Assembly: GCF_001425045.1 (NCBI RefSeq)
Contig: NZ_LMDJ01000012.1
Location: 164,527-228,526, forward strand
From: Massilia sp. Root351
GTDB lineage: Bacteria; Pseudomonadota; Gammaproteobacteria; Burkholderiales; Burkholderiaceae_D
Direction: 5' to 3'
DNA length: 64,000 bases
A model generated the notes under the pieces. It saw only the letters and a list, made by a program, of their open reading frames with translations. It ran no database searches and had not been told where the DNA came from. Positions 45,415 through 54,920 of this stretch are shown here, piece by piece. The translations under genes were made by a program, and so were the position numbers. Numbering within the stretch: position 1 is the stretch's first letter; each line of letters starts with the position of its first letter.

Positions 45415-45498
45415 ATGCCTGCCTCCAAAGAAAAGAAGAATACTCAGAACGCGAGATGATCAGGCATTGCGGCGCCGAATGCAAGCGCGCCGGGCCCG

Positions 45499-46911
45499 TT
45501 AGGCCAGGAAGTCGAACAGCGAGCGCGCGCCGGTGTAGCCGGGCAAGGCTTCGCTGGCGGCGGCCTGCTCCTGCTGCGTGTAGAACGCCACCAGCACATT
45601 GGCCTGGGTAGTCAGCGCCTTGGCCAGGTCGGCCTTTTTCGCGGTGAGGGTGCCGATGTCCTTGCTGACCTGCTGCGCCTCGCGCTGGATGCTGCTGTTC
45701 TTGCCGGTCAGGACATCGATCTTGGCGTCGAACTGGTCGGCCAGGCCCTTGCCCTGGTTGGTGAACAAGCCGGCCACGCCGGCCGAATCGGCCGCAATGG
45801 CGCTTTTCAGCTTCTTGTCGTCCAGCACCAGCTTGCCGCTGCTGTCGACCGTCACGCCGGCCGCCGCCAGCGCGGTCCTGGACACCCCGCCGCCGCCCTG
45901 CACCAGCGAATTGAGCTCGCGGCTGACCTGGCCCAGCGCCAGGTCGGACTTCAGCTCGCCCTTCTGCAAGGCGCTCAGTTTGTTGTTCAGGTCGTTGTAG
46001 GCGTTGACGAAGCTGGTGACGTTCTGCGCGATCTGGGCGCTGTCCTGGCTGACGGTCACGTCGGTCTTGCCGCTGCCGGTCAGGGTGACGCTGACGCCTT
46101 CGATGGCGTCCTTCAGCGTATTGCCGGCGCTTTTCACTTCCTTGCCGTTCACGGTGGCCAGCGCGTCCTGCGCCGCTTGCGCCTGGGTCAGGCCCTGCGC
46201 CGTGGGGCTGTTGTTGGCGGCCGGATTGTAGGACACCAGGCTCTTCACGGCCGCGTCGCCGGACACGCTGATGCGCATGCTGGCCGCTTCGCCGTTTTCG
46301 CCCTTGATCTGCAGCGCGTAGCCGGTGCCGCTCTTGACCACGCTGGCGTCGATGCCGGCGTCCTTGAAGGCGGCGGCAATGCCGTCCAGCGTATTGTTCT
46401 TGCTGTCGATGGTGATGGTCTTGGCGGCGGTCTTGCCGGGCGTGAATTTGTCCGCGCCCTCGACACCGAATTCAACCTTGATGGTGGCCGGCGAGCCGGT
46501 GCCGATCCTGGAACCGGCGCTGGCCAGCTTGTCGCTATTGAGGATCTGGCCCTGCGCCAGCTGTTTCACCTCCACCGCATACGTGCCGGGTTTGGCGGTG
46601 CCGCCCGCGCTCACGTTCAGCACGCCCTTGCCGGACGACGTGGCCGAGGTGCTCAGGCCGCTGCCGGCCAGGCGCTCGGCGATCGACTGGAAGCCGGTCA
46701 GCGCGCTTTGCAGCTGGCCCAGGCCGGACAGCTTGGTCTGGTCGCGCAGCAGGCTGGTATTCAGCCTGGCCACGGAACCGGCCTGGCCCGCCAGCGTGCG
46801 CTCGACCTTGGCCAGTACCGACGCCGACGGCGTCGAGCTGTTCGCGCCATACGCCGCCGTGCCGGTCAGATTGCCGTAGTTTCCGATGCTGCCGATGCCT
46901 GAGTTTGCCAT
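45499..46911 (-). CDS. fliD: Flagellar hook-associated protein 2 (FliD) family, atypical
   Basis: The 470-residue protein has a FliD-like layout: an N-terminal coiled coil (about 30-80, TKLSGLGQLQSALTGFQS), an ordered core with SGTGYALQIKGENGEAASMRI and VKSAGNTLKDAIEGVSVTLTG, and a C-terminal coiled coil (about 390-450). The usual FliD opening (GLGSGLDVNSIVSQLM-type) is replaced by a Gly/Asn-rich head, so this may be a divergent second copy. No other flagellar gene lies nearby; a PilZ gene precedes it by 87 bases. Confidence 0.82.
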   Translation of the reverse strand: MANSGIGSIGNYGNLTGTAAYGANSSTPSASVLAKVERTLAGQAGSVARLNTSLLRDQTKLSGLGQLQSALTGFQSIAERLAGSGLSTSATSSGKGVLNVSAGGTAKPGTYAVEVKQLAQGQILNSDKLASAGSRIGTGSPATIKVEFGVEGADKFTPGKTAAKTITIDSKNNTLDGIAAAFKDAGIDASVVKSGTGYALQIKGENGEAASMRISVSGDAAVKSLVSYNPAANNSPTAQGLTQAQAAQDALATVNGKEVKSAGNTLKDAIEGVSVTLTGSGKTDVTVSQDSAQIAQNVTSFVNAYNDLNNKLSALQKGELKSDLALGQVSRELNSLVQGGGGVSRTALAAAGVTVDSSGKLVLDDKKLKSAIAADSAGVAGLFTNQGKGLADQFDAKIDVLTGKNSSIQREAQQVSKDIGTLTAKKADLAKALTTQANVLVAFYTQQEQAAASEALPGYTGARSLFDFLA

Positions 46912-46998
46912 TTTGTGTCATCCGATCAAAGTGGAAGACATGATAAGGTCTTCACCCGTCCATCAATGCGGCAAACAGCGCGGTATAAGCCGCCCGTA

Positions 46999-47319
46999 TC
47001 AGCGCATGAACTTGCCGATCGCGGCCACGGCGGCCGCATCGGGATTGATGAATTGTAGGCCGACTTTCACGTCGTCGCCGCTAAAGATGCAATATGTTAC
47101 TTTTGAACGGCAGCTAATGATGACCGGTTTGCCATCCACAAACATCTCGAATGAAACCTGCCCGATCTGGCCGGACGGCACCATGTGGCCCATGGTGACC
47201 GACATGCCGGTCGGGCCCAGGTCGATGGTACGGGCCGGCGCCGGCTTGGCGCCCTCCATTACCACCACCGCTTTTGCGCGTAAAATTTTACGGGTTGTCT
47301 GCCTTTGATCTACTAGCAC
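46999..47319 (-). CDS. PilZ domain protein (c-di-GMP receptor type)
   Basis: The start is GTG at 47319 with AGGAAG upstream, giving 106 residues. The protein has the general PilZ barrel, RKILRAKAVVVME, ARTIDLGPTGMSVTM (DxSxxG-like, with the Ser replaced by Gly) and VGLQFIN. The N-terminal RxxxR switch is only weakly matched. It may bind c-di-GMP, but the imperfect motifs make that uncertain. It is upstream of the fliD-like gene on the same strand. Confidence 0.85.
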   Translation of the reverse strand: MLVDQRQTTRKILRAKAVVVMEGAKPAPARTIDLGPTGMSVTMGHMVPSGQIGQVSFEMFVDGKPVIISCRSKVTYCIFSGDDVKVGLQFINPDAAAVAAIGKFMR

Positions 47320-47454
47320 GCTGTTGCTTCCTGAATTTCGACTTGCCTGTTGACTGCCTGATCAGAGCGCGTTTCTGGTAGCGCTCTCCAAGCCTTCATT
47401 CTACTGCGCATTCACTTTTGATGCAGGCGGAAATTGCCGTACGAATAAACTTGC

Positions 47455-48834
47455 TTACTGCAATTCACGCAGCTTGGTGAACGCGTCGTCGATGCGCTCC
47501 ACCGCCACGATGGTCATGCCCTCGATGGCCTGCTTGGGCGCGTTCGCCTTGGGGATCATGGCGATCGAGAAACCCAGCTTGGCCGCCTCGCGCAAGCGTT
47601 CCTGGCCGCGCGGCGCGGGCCGGATCTCGCCCGCCAGGCCCACCTCGCCGAACACCACGAAGCCGCGCGGCAGCGCCTTGCTGCGCATCGACGAGTTAAT
47701 CGCCAGCAGCACCGCCAGGTCGGCCGCCGGCTCGGTGATCTTCACGCCGCCGACCGCGTTGATGAACACGTCCTGGTCGAACGCGGCAATGCCGGCGTGG
47801 CGGTGCAGCACCGCCAGCAGCATGGCCAGCCGGTTCTGCTCCAGGCCCACCGACAGCCGGCGCGCGTTCGGCAGGTGGCTGGCATCGACCAGCGCCTGGA
47901 TTTCCACCAGCAGCGGGCGGGTTCCCTCCTGCGTCACCATCACACAGGAACCGGGCACCTGGTTGTCATGCTGCGACAGGAACAGCGCGGACGGATTGGA
48001 CACGCCTTTCAAGCCCTTGTCCGTCATGGCGAACACGCCCAGCTCGTTGACCGCGCCGAAGCGGTTCTTGATGGCGCGCACCAGCCGATAACTGGAATGG
48101 TTGTCGCCCTCGAAGTACAGCACCGTATCGACAATGTGCTCGAGCACGCGCGGCCCGGCCAGCGCGCCCTCCTTCGTCACGTGCCCCACCAGGATGATGG
48201 TGATGCCGCTCTGCTTGGCCATGCGGGTCAGCTGGGCTGCGCACTCGCGTACTTGCGCCACCGAGCCGGGCGCCGAGCTGAGCGCGTCCGAATACATGGT
48301 CTGGATCGAGTCGATCACCGCCACCTGCGGCTTCAGCTCGGCCAGCGTGCCGAGCACCTTTTCCAGCTGGATCTCGGCCTGCAATTTGAGGTCGCGCGCG
48401 TCGATCGCCAGGCGCTTGGCGCGCAGTGCGATCTGGGCGCCGGATTCCTCGCCGCTGACATACAGCACGCTTTTCGCGTGCGACATGTGCGCCAGCGCCT
48501 GTAGCAGCAGGGTCGACTTGCCGATGCCGGGATCGCCGCCGATCAGCACCACGCCGCCGGCCACCAGGCCGCCGCCCAGTACCCGGTCGAACTCCTCGAT
48601 GCCGGTCGGGAAGCGCGGCACGTCCAGCGCCTCGATGTCCTGCAGCGACAGCACCGGCGCGGTCTGCGCCAGCGACAGGTGCTGCGGATTGGAGTAGCGG
48701 TTGTTGCCGGCGCCGGACTCCAGCACGGTTTCCACCATGGTGTTCCACTGCTGGCAGGCGCCGCACTGGCCGGTCCATTTGCTGCTGGTTCCGCCGCATT
48801 CGGTGCAGGTGTAATTGGTTTTTGCCTTGGCCAT
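47455..48834 (-). CDS. radA: DNA repair protein RadA
   Basis: Starting at 48834 the protein has 459 residues. It shows the N-terminal zinc finger (CTECGGTSSKWTGQCGAC), the RecA-like core with Walker A IGGDPGIGKSTLLLQ, the RadA-specific KNRFGAVNE motif and a C-terminal Lon-like domain. RadA drives branch migration in recombination. An upstream frame start at 48885 is Arg/Ala-rich and unlikely. The gene follows alr by 11 bases on the same strand. Confidence 0.97.
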   Translation of the reverse strand: MAKAKTNYTCTECGGTSSKWTGQCGACQQWNTMVETVLESGAGNNRYSNPQHLSLAQTAPVLSLQDIEALDVPRFPTGIEEFDRVLGGGLVAGGVVLIGGDPGIGKSTLLLQALAHMSHAKSVLYVSGEESGAQIALRAKRLAIDARDLKLQAEIQLEKVLGTLAELKPQVAVIDSIQTMYSDALSSAPGSVAQVRECAAQLTRMAKQSGITIILVGHVTKEGALAGPRVLEHIVDTVLYFEGDNHSSYRLVRAIKNRFGAVNELGVFAMTDKGLKGVSNPSALFLSQHDNQVPGSCVMVTQEGTRPLLVEIQALVDASHLPNARRLSVGLEQNRLAMLLAVLHRHAGIAAFDQDVFINAVGGVKITEPAADLAVLLAINSSMRSKALPRGFVVFGEVGLAGEIRPAPRGQERLREAAKLGFSIAMIPKANAPKQAIEGMTIVAVERIDDAFTKLRELQ

Positions 48835-48845
48835 GCCGGTGCTCC

Positions 48846-49955
48846 TTACGCTTCCACCACGCGCACGCGCGGCGCCAGCGCGCACATCAGCTCATAGCCG
48901 ATGGTGCCGGCGGCGGTGGCCACCTCGTCGATCGGCATGCCCCGTCCCCACAGCACCACCTTGCTGCCCACGCGCGCCTGCGGCAGGCCGCTCAGGTCCA
49001 CGGTCAGCATGTCCATCGATACGCGGCCGACCACGCGGGTGCGCACGCCGTCCACCAGCACCGGCGTGCCCTGCGGCGCGTGGCGCGGGTAGCCATCGGC
49101 GTAGCCGCAAGCGACCACGCCGATGCGCATCGGGCCGTCGGCCTGGAAGCGGCTGCCGTAGCCGACGCAGTCGCCGGCCAGGATGTCCTGCACCGAAATC
49201 AGTTCGCTGCTCAGCGTCATGGCCGGCAGCAGGCCGAATTCCTCGGCGCTCTTGCCGCCCGGCGAGCCGCCGTACAGCATGATGCCGGGCCGTATCCAGT
49301 CGCTCACCAGTTCGGCGCCCAGGGTCCGCGCCGCGCCGGGCATGTGGAAGATGCCAGCCGAGTTGGCCAGGCTGAGCGGCCCCGGCAAGCCGGCCGCGCC
49401 GGCGTTGAAGCGGCGCACCTGCTCGCCGATCGGCAGGCGCGGATGCGCGGTCTCGTCGGCATTGGCGAAGTGGGTCATCAGCGTGATTTCGCCCACGTGC
49501 GGCAGCGCGCGCAGGCGCGCATGGGCGGCGGCGAACCGCTCCGGCTTGAAGCCGAGACGGTTCATGCCGGTGTTCATTTTCAGGTGCAGATTCAGCGGCT
49601 TGGCCGCTGCGGGCAGGCGGGCCGACTCGATCAGCGCCAACTGCTCCTCGCCATGCACGGCGCCGTTGATGCCATGCGCGGCCATCATGGCCACGTCGGC
49701 CGCGTCGAAAGGGCCTTCCAGCAGCAGGATGGGCTTGGTCCAGCCCAGTTCGCGCAAGCGCAGCGCGTTGTCCGGCTCGATCAGCGCCAGGCCGTCGGCG
49801 TCCGCCAGGCCGCGCATGGCGCGCTCCAGTCCATGGCCGTAGCCGTTCGCCTTCAGCACGCCCCACACCCTGGCGCCCGGCGCGCAGGCTCTGGCCCGCG
49901 CCAGGTTGTGTTGCATGGACTCTATATGGATGGTTGCGACGATCGGCCTTGGCAT
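48846..49955 (-). CDS. alr: Alanine racemase
   Basis: The 369-residue PLP enzyme has the lysine motif [14 protein letters not shown] (PLP-binding Lys about residue 35) and the second catalytic Tyr region [14 protein letters not shown], and ends in the C-terminal beta domain. It interconverts L- and D-alanine for peptidoglycan. It starts with [14 protein letters not shown] and is divergent from the lplT gene, with 211 bases between them in which I see no gene. Confidence 0.96.
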   Translation of the reverse strand: MPRPIVATIHIESMQHNLARARACAPGARVWGVLKANGYGHGLERAMRGLADADGLALIEPDNALRLRELGWTKPILLLEGPFDAADVAMMAAHGINGAVHGEEQLALIESARLPAAAKPLNLHLKMNTGMNRLGFKPERFAAAHARLRALPHVGEITLMTHFANADETAHPRLPIGEQVRRFNAGAAGLPGPLSLANSAGIFHMPGAARTLGAELVSDWIRPGIMLYGGSPGGKSAEEFGLLPAMTLSSELISVQDILAGDCVGYGSRFQADGPMRIGVVACGYADGYPRHAPQGTPVLVDGVRTRVVGRVSMDMLTVDLSGLPQARVGSKVVLWGRGMPIDEVATAAGTIGYELMCALAPRVRVVEA

Positions 49956-50166
49956 AGTGAAATCGGGACGGTTGAGCGAAGCCGTATTCTACCCGGATGC
50001 GCCGCCGGATGCGCCCCGGGCAGCAGCCCGGACAACGCCTGATTTCCTTGCGGAAACATCGAAACGGCGGGCTTGGCCGCAGCTTCCGTACATGTAGTCG
50101 ATTTCTTGGGAATACCAGTTATTCATGGTATAAAGCAAGCCGAGATTAGTTTCCAGGCCTTCCAGT

Positions 50167-51429
50167 ATGAATCGTGGTTTTTATACCATCATGGCAGCGC
50201 AGTTCTTTTCGTCACTGGCAGACAATGCACTGCTGTTTGTGGCCATCGATCTGCTGATTTCCATGAAGTCCCCGGCGTGGCTGACGCCGCTGCTGAAATT
50301 GTCGTTCGTGCTGTTCTACGTGCTGCTGGCCGCTTTCGTCGGTGCTTTCTCGGACGCCCTGCCCAAAGGCCGGGTCATGTTCATCGCCAACATGATCAAG
50401 ATCCTGGGCTGCGCCATGATCTTCTTCCATGTTCACCCGCTGCTGGCCTATGCCGTGGTCGGCTTCGGCGCGGCGGTGTACTCGCCCGCCAAGTACGGCA
50501 TCCTGACCGAACTGCTGCCGGCCGAGAAGCTGGTGGCCGCCAACGGCTGGATCGAAGGCCTGACCGTGACCTCCATCATTCTCGGCACCGTCATGGGCGG
50601 CGCGCTGGTGACCGGCCGCCTGTCGAGCATGCTGCTCAATATCGACCTCCCGCTGATCGAGACCGGCATCGACACCACCACCGAGGCGGCGCTGTGCGTA
50701 CTGGGCCTGACCTATGTGCTGGCGGCCATCTTCAACCTGCGCATCCCGGACACCGGCTGTATCTATCCGCACCAGGAACGCAATCCGATCAAGCTGATCG
50801 TCGATTTCTCGAACTGCTTCACGCTGCTGTGGAAGGACAAGCTGGGCCAGATTTCGCTGGCGGTGACCACGCTGTTCTGGGGCGCCGGCGCCACCTTGCA
50901 GCTGATCGTGCTGGAGTGGGCGCAGCGCTCGCTGGGCATGCGCTACGACCAGGCCACCAGCATGGTGGGCATGGTTGCCATCGGCATCGCCTTCGGCGCC
51001 ATCATGTCGGCCCGCTTCATTACGCTGCGCAAGTCGCTGTCGGTGATCCCGCTGGGCATCCTGATGGGGGTCATCGTGATGGGCATGACACTGGTGTACT
51101 CGACCTGGATCGCCTACCCGCTGCTGGTGGTGATCGGCGCCATCGGCGGCTTCTTCGTGGTGCCGATGAACGCGCTGCTGCAGCACCGGGGCCACGTGCT
51201 GATGAGTGCGGGCCACTCGATCGCGGTGCAGAACTTCAATGAAAACCTGTCCATCCTGACCATGCTGGCCATGTACTCGCTGATGATACGCCTGCACCTG
51301 GGACTGAACACCATCATCGTGCTGTTCGGCCTGTTCATTGCCGGCATCATGCTGTGCATTATGTGGCTGCACAATGCCAACCAGCGCCAGCACGATTCGC
51401 TCGCACTGATCGGCGAAGCGAAGCACTAG
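50167..51429 (+). CDS. lplT: Lysophospholipid transporter LplT
   Basis: The 420-residue major-facilitator protein has 12 predicted helices. Its start MNRGFYTIMAAQFFSSLADNALLF and segments AVYSPAKYGILTELLPAEKLVAANGW match LplT, which flips lysophosphatidylethanolamine into the inner leaflet. In enterobacteria it lies next to the acyltransferase Aas; no such gene is here. Confidence 0.95.
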   Translation: MNRGFYTIMAAQFFSSLADNALLFVAIDLLISMKSPAWLTPLLKLSFVLFYVLLAAFVGAFSDALPKGRVMFIANMIKILGCAMIFFHVHPLLAYAVVGFGAAVYSPAKYGILTELLPAEKLVAANGWIEGLTVTSIILGTVMGGALVTGRLSSMLLNIDLPLIETGIDTTTEAALCVLGLTYVLAAIFNLRIPDTGCIYPHQERNPIKLIVDFSNCFTLLWKDKLGQISLAVTTLFWGAGATLQLIVLEWAQRSLGMRYDQATSMVGMVAIGIAFGAIMSARFITLRKSLSVIPLGILMGVIVMGMTLVYSTWIAYPLLVVIGAIGGFFVVPMNALLQHRGHVLMSAGHSIAVQNFNENLSILTMLAMYSLMIRLHLGLNTIIVLFGLFIAGIMLCIMWLHNANQRQHDSLALIGEAKH

Positions 51430-51438
51430 CGTAGCACT

Positions 51439-52503
51439 TTACGGGGGCAGCAGCCCCTGTTCACGGCGCGCGGCGGCCCGCGCGCGCCAGTCGTCCGGCG
51501 CGACAAAACCCCGCTCGCGCTCGACCAGCCAGCCATCCCGCTCCACCACCGACGCCACCATCACCGGCGACATCTCCTGTTCGAAACGGGCCAGCACGGC
51601 CTGCACCACTTGCGCAGCGTCCAGCGGCGCCGCGCTGTCGACCGCCGCGATGGAATTGATGCGCGCCGGTCCGGCGGCGGCTGGCGATCCCGGCGGGCGG
51701 TCCGGCACCGCATCCGGCCCGGAACCCGGCACGGGTGCACCGGCGCCAGCCGCGCGCACCTTCAGCGGCGCCAGCCATTGAAGGCGCGGCATCACCACGT
51801 ACTGTTGCCGCGGCTGCGCGGCGCCGTTGCGGCCGGCCGCGAATTCACGCAGCGTGCTCCAGTAGCCCAGGCAGTGGCCGGGCGAGATGCCGGCCAGCGC
51901 GTGCGGCGAACCTTGCGGATAGAACAGCCAGCCCTTCACCAGCGCCTGCGCCAGATCCACCGGCTGCGGCAGCAGCGGCTGCGCGGCGGGGTGGTAGGCC
52001 AGTTCGAGCTGCTTGGCGAAAGTCTTGCGCATCTTGACGCCCAGCGTGTCCGCCAGGTTGGGGCCGACCAGGTGGTTGAAGCTGGCCGCTCCCGCCGTGT
52101 CGTCCAGCAGGTAGAACTTGGTGGCGAATTCCCAGTGCAGCAGCTGGCTGCCATGGCGCAGCAGGAAATCGAACTCGCCCACCGTGTCGTTGCGGTTGGC
52201 GCGCACCTGCAGGCCATGCGCCACCAGGGTGCCTTGCTGCTCGAAATAGAACGCCATCAGTTTCTCGGCGTACAGGCCAAGGCGCGAATAGAAACGGCCG
52301 CCCAGGGCGGCGTCCAGCGGCGCGGGGTCGCGCTCCAGCGCGGCCAGCCATTCGGCGGCCGCCGGCGGCACGGGGCCGAGGGTGGCGATGCGGTTTTGCC
52401 AGTGCGGCGAGGCCGGGTCGAGCAGGTCCGGCGCGTCCAGCAGCCAGGCCAGCGCGCGCACATGGGGGCGGGTCAGATGGCCCCAGGTGCGCTCGAAGCG
52501 CAT
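51439..52503 (-). CDS. DUF1853 family protein
   Basis: The 354-residue protein opens MRFERTWGHLTRPHVRALAWLLDAPDLL and has HWEFATKFYL and LGRRFYSRLGLYAEKLMAFYFE-like segments (residues about 75-150), typical of DUF1853, a family with a PD-(D/E)XK-like E-x(n)-K motif but unproven function. The start at 52503 has GGAAA upstream; an alternative at 52557 overlaps the udg end. It is the last gene of the tsaB-rimI-udg unit, 37 bases after udg. Confidence 0.88.
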   Translation of the reverse strand: MRFERTWGHLTRPHVRALAWLLDAPDLLDPASPHWQNRIATLGPVPPAAAEWLAALERDPAPLDAALGGRFYSRLGLYAEKLMAFYFEQQGTLVAHGLQVRANRNDTVGEFDFLLRHGSQLLHWEFATKFYLLDDTAGAASFNHLVGPNLADTLGVKMRKTFAKQLELAYHPAAQPLLPQPVDLAQALVKGWLFYPQGSPHALAGISPGHCLGYWSTLREFAAGRNGAAQPRQQYVVMPRLQWLAPLKVRAAGAGAPVPGSGPDAVPDRPPGSPAAAGPARINSIAAVDSAAPLDAAQVVQAVLARFEQEMSPVMVASVVERDGWLVERERGFVAPDDWRARAAARREQGLLPP

Positions 52504-52540
52504 CTGGTACGTTTCCGTACCGCTTGTTTCCTGCGCTGCG

Positions 52541-53665
52541 TCAGGCCCGGCCGGCATGGGCCGCTTTCGCCAGGCACAGGTCGGACCATGCCCTGGCCTT
52601 GTCCGCCGGCTTGCGCAGCAGGTCGGCCGGGTGGTAGGTGGCAATGGTGGGAATGCCGTCGTAGCGCAGCACCTTGCCGCGCGCGGCGGCGCCCAGCAAG
52701 CCTTTGCCGGCCGTGTGGCCCAGCGTGAGGATCATGCGGCTGCCGGCCAGCTCCAGCTCGCGCTGCAGGTAGGGCCGGCACGCCGCCAGCTGCTCGGGCG
52801 TAGGCAGGCTGTCGCTGCCGTCCGGCGCGGCCGGCGGGCGGCATTTCACCAGCGTGGTGACGTAGGCGTCTTCGTCCGGCGTGAGCGCAATGGCTTTCAG
52901 CATATTGTCCAGCAACTGGCCCGCTGCGCCGGCGATGGCGCGCACTTCCTGCTCGTCCGCAGCGGCGGGCGCGGTGCCCAGCACCAGCCACTGCGCGTGC
53001 GGGTCGCCGCGTCCGGGCACGGCGGCCTGGCGGCTGTGGCACAAGTCGCAGCGGGTGCAGGTGCTGACGGCAGCCTGCAGCGCGGTCCAGTCCATGTCGG
53101 CGATCTGCTGGCCGGCCTGCTGCGCGCGGGCCGAGCCGGGCGCCGGGGTCGCGGCCGGCATCGGCACGTCGTCGAACCAGGCAGTCGATTCCGGCTCCTC
53201 CGCGCCTGCGGCGGGCGGACGCGCCGGCGCCGCCTGCACTGGCTTGGCGGGCGATTTGGTAACCACCGGTGGCGGCGTGGCCGGCACGGGGGCATCGTCG
53301 AACCAGGCCGTGTCGTCGCTCGCGGCGGCGCCTGGGGCGGGGCGTGCGGCGGCTGGCTGCGCGGCGGGCCGCTGAGCGGCAGGCGGCAGCGCGGCGGCTG
53401 GCTGCGCCGGGGCTGGCTGCGCGGCGGGCGGCTGCACGGTGCGAAGCCCGGGCGCCTGCGCGGGCGCCTCATGCCGGGCTGCGGCAGGCTCGTGCGCGGC
53501 GTACGCCGACATGACCGCAGCGGCCAGGTCAACCGGTTCAGCGGTTTCAGCGGCCCCGGCAACATCGTTGCCGGCATGGGGCTCGGCAGCGCCCGGCGCG
53601 GCATTGCGCAAGCGCCATTGCACGCCCACGCCGATCTCCTGCAGGAACACTTCATTGCGGTTCAT
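52541..53665 (-). CDS. Family-4-like uracil-DNA glycosylase with long N-terminal linker
   Basis: The 374-residue protein has a 190-residue Ala/Pro-rich N-terminus with two copies of TAWFDD-x-P-x-PA (119-129 and 161-171), then a uracil-DNA glycosylase domain. Its Fe-S cysteines are among C203, C206, C209, C275 and C296; the HPADLLR motif is at 345-351. Motif A, normally GEAPG, reads GTAPA (230-234), and the following residues are ADEQEVRA, so catalytic strength is uncertain. It excises uracil from DNA in known relatives. The ATG overlaps the rimI stop by four bases. Confidence 0.88.
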   Translation of the reverse strand: MNRNEVFLQEIGVGVQWRLRNAAPGAAEPHAGNDVAGAAETAEPVDLAAAVMSAYAAHEPAAARHEAPAQAPGLRTVQPPAAQPAPAQPAAALPPAAQRPAAQPAAARPAPGAAASDDTAWFDDAPVPATPPPVVTKSPAKPVQAAPARPPAAGAEEPESTAWFDDVPMPAATPAPGSARAQQAGQQIADMDWTALQAAVSTCTRCDLCHSRQAAVPGRGDPHAQWLVLGTAPAAADEQEVRAIAGAAGQLLDNMLKAIALTPDEDAYVTTLVKCRPPAAPDGSDSLPTPEQLAACRPYLQRELELAGSRMILTLGHTAGKGLLGAAARGKVLRYDGIPTIATYHPADLLRKPADKARAWSDLCLAKAAHAGRA

Positions 53666-54132
53666 AACATATAACGCATGACGATCGCGTCCTCGCGTTG
53701 CTGGCCGCCCGCCGGGTAGTAGCCCTTGCGGCGGCCGATCTGTTCAAATCCGTAGCGCTGGTACAGTTCCAGCGCCCGCACGTTCGACGGCCGCACTTCC
53801 AGCAGCATCGATTCCATCCCCAGCCCGCGCGCGCAGGCCACGGACTGGTTCAGCAGGAAGCGGCCCAGCCCTTGCCCTTGCCACTCTTGCGCCACCGCCA
53901 CGTTCAGCAGATGCGCCTCATCGACCATCTGCATCACCAGGAAATAGCCCATCAGCTGCATGGACTGGTTGCGCAGCACCCAGGCGTGGTAGCCGCTGGC
54001 CAGCGAATCGGCGAAATTGCCCCGGGTCCAGGGGTAGGGATAAACGCTTTCCTCCAGCGCCACCACTTCGTCGATATCGCCGTCCTGCATCGGTTCATAA
54101 TTGAGCCGCGCCAGATCCCACACTGGCTTCAT
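53662..54132 (-). CDS. rimI: Ribosomal-protein-S18 alanine N-acetyltransferase
   Basis: The 156-residue GNAT protein has the acetyl-CoA loop QEWQGQGLGRFLLN and the family YQRYGFEQIGRRKGYY. RimI acetylates the N-terminal Ala of S18. The start at 54132 (MKPVWDLARLNYEP) is chosen; it overlaps the tsaB end by four bases, the usual tsaB-rimI order. Confidence 0.95.
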   Translation of the reverse strand: MKPVWDLARLNYEPMQDGDIDEVVALEESVYPYPWTRGNFADSLASGYHAWVLRNQSMQLMGYFLVMQMVDEAHLLNVAVAQEWQGQGLGRFLLNQSVACARGLGMESMLLEVRPSNVRALELYQRYGFEQIGRRKGYYPAGGQQREDAIVMRYML

Positions 54133-54854
54133 GCGGCGGCCTTCGCAGCGTTGATCTCGCGCCGTTCGGCGCTGGTATAGGCGATCTTGTTGCGCAGGTA
54201 GAACGGCTGGGCGTCGGCCGCCTTCACACCCTGCCCGGCCGCGAACGCAATGCGGCCCAGCTGCGCGATCTGCGCCGCGTGCGGCATCACGTCCGCATGC
54301 GCGCCGGCTGCGAACGGCTGGTCCGCCAGCGCTGCCGCGTAGGCCGCGAAGCCATTGCCGCACGCCGTCACCGCACCCTGCGGCGCCACCGCTTCGGGCG
54401 CCGACAGCACCGGCGGCAGCACGGACAGCGGCAGCGCCGCCGGCGCCGCCGGCGATGCGCCGCCGAAGCGGTACTGGGCCCAATACACTTCACTCATGCG
54501 CGCGTCCAGCACGGCCAGCACATCGGCGCCGCCGTGCTGCTGGTGGCAGGCCAGTGCCATGGCGTCCAGCGTCACCACCGGCACCAGCGGCAGCCCGGCG
54601 CCGTAACCGAGGCCCTGGGCGATGCCGCAAGCGGTGCGCACACCGGTGAAGGAACCCGGGCCGGAGCCGTAGGCGATGGCGTCGCACTCGCGCAACGCAA
54701 CGCCGGCTTCGGCCAGCAGTTCCTGGATCATCGGCAGGATGGCCTGCGAATGGGTGCGCACGCCGGACGAGGATCGGGTGTAAAGCTTCTCGCCGCGCAG
54801 CAGCGCGCAGGAAGCCATTTCAGATGATGTTTCAATTGCAAGTATGGTAGACAT
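54129..54854 (-). CDS. tsaB: tRNA threonylcarbamoyladenosine synthesis protein TsaB
   Basis: The 241-residue ASKHA-fold protein starts MSTILAIETSSEMASCALL and has the SGPGSFTGVRTACGIAQGL motif. It is the scaffold partner of TsaD for the t6A modification of tRNAs that read ANN codons. It is divergent from a thioredoxin-like gene and heads the rimI-udg-DUF1853 unit. Confidence 0.96.
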   Translation of the reverse strand: MSTILAIETSSEMASCALLRGEKLYTRSSSGVRTHSQAILPMIQELLAEAGVALRECDAIAYGSGPGSFTGVRTACGIAQGLGYGAGLPLVPVVTLDAMALACHQQHGGADVLAVLDARMSEVYWAQYRFGGASPAAPAALPLSVLPPVLSAPEAVAPQGAVTACGNGFAAYAAALADQPFAAGAHADVMPHAAQIAQLGRIAFAAGQGVKAADAQPFYLRNKIAYTSAERREINAAKAAA

Positions 54855-54920
54855 GCCGTATTTTAACCCGCCGGGGCCGGCCTGCGCGGGCCGGCGACAT
54901 CTCGCGGTACAATAGCGCGC

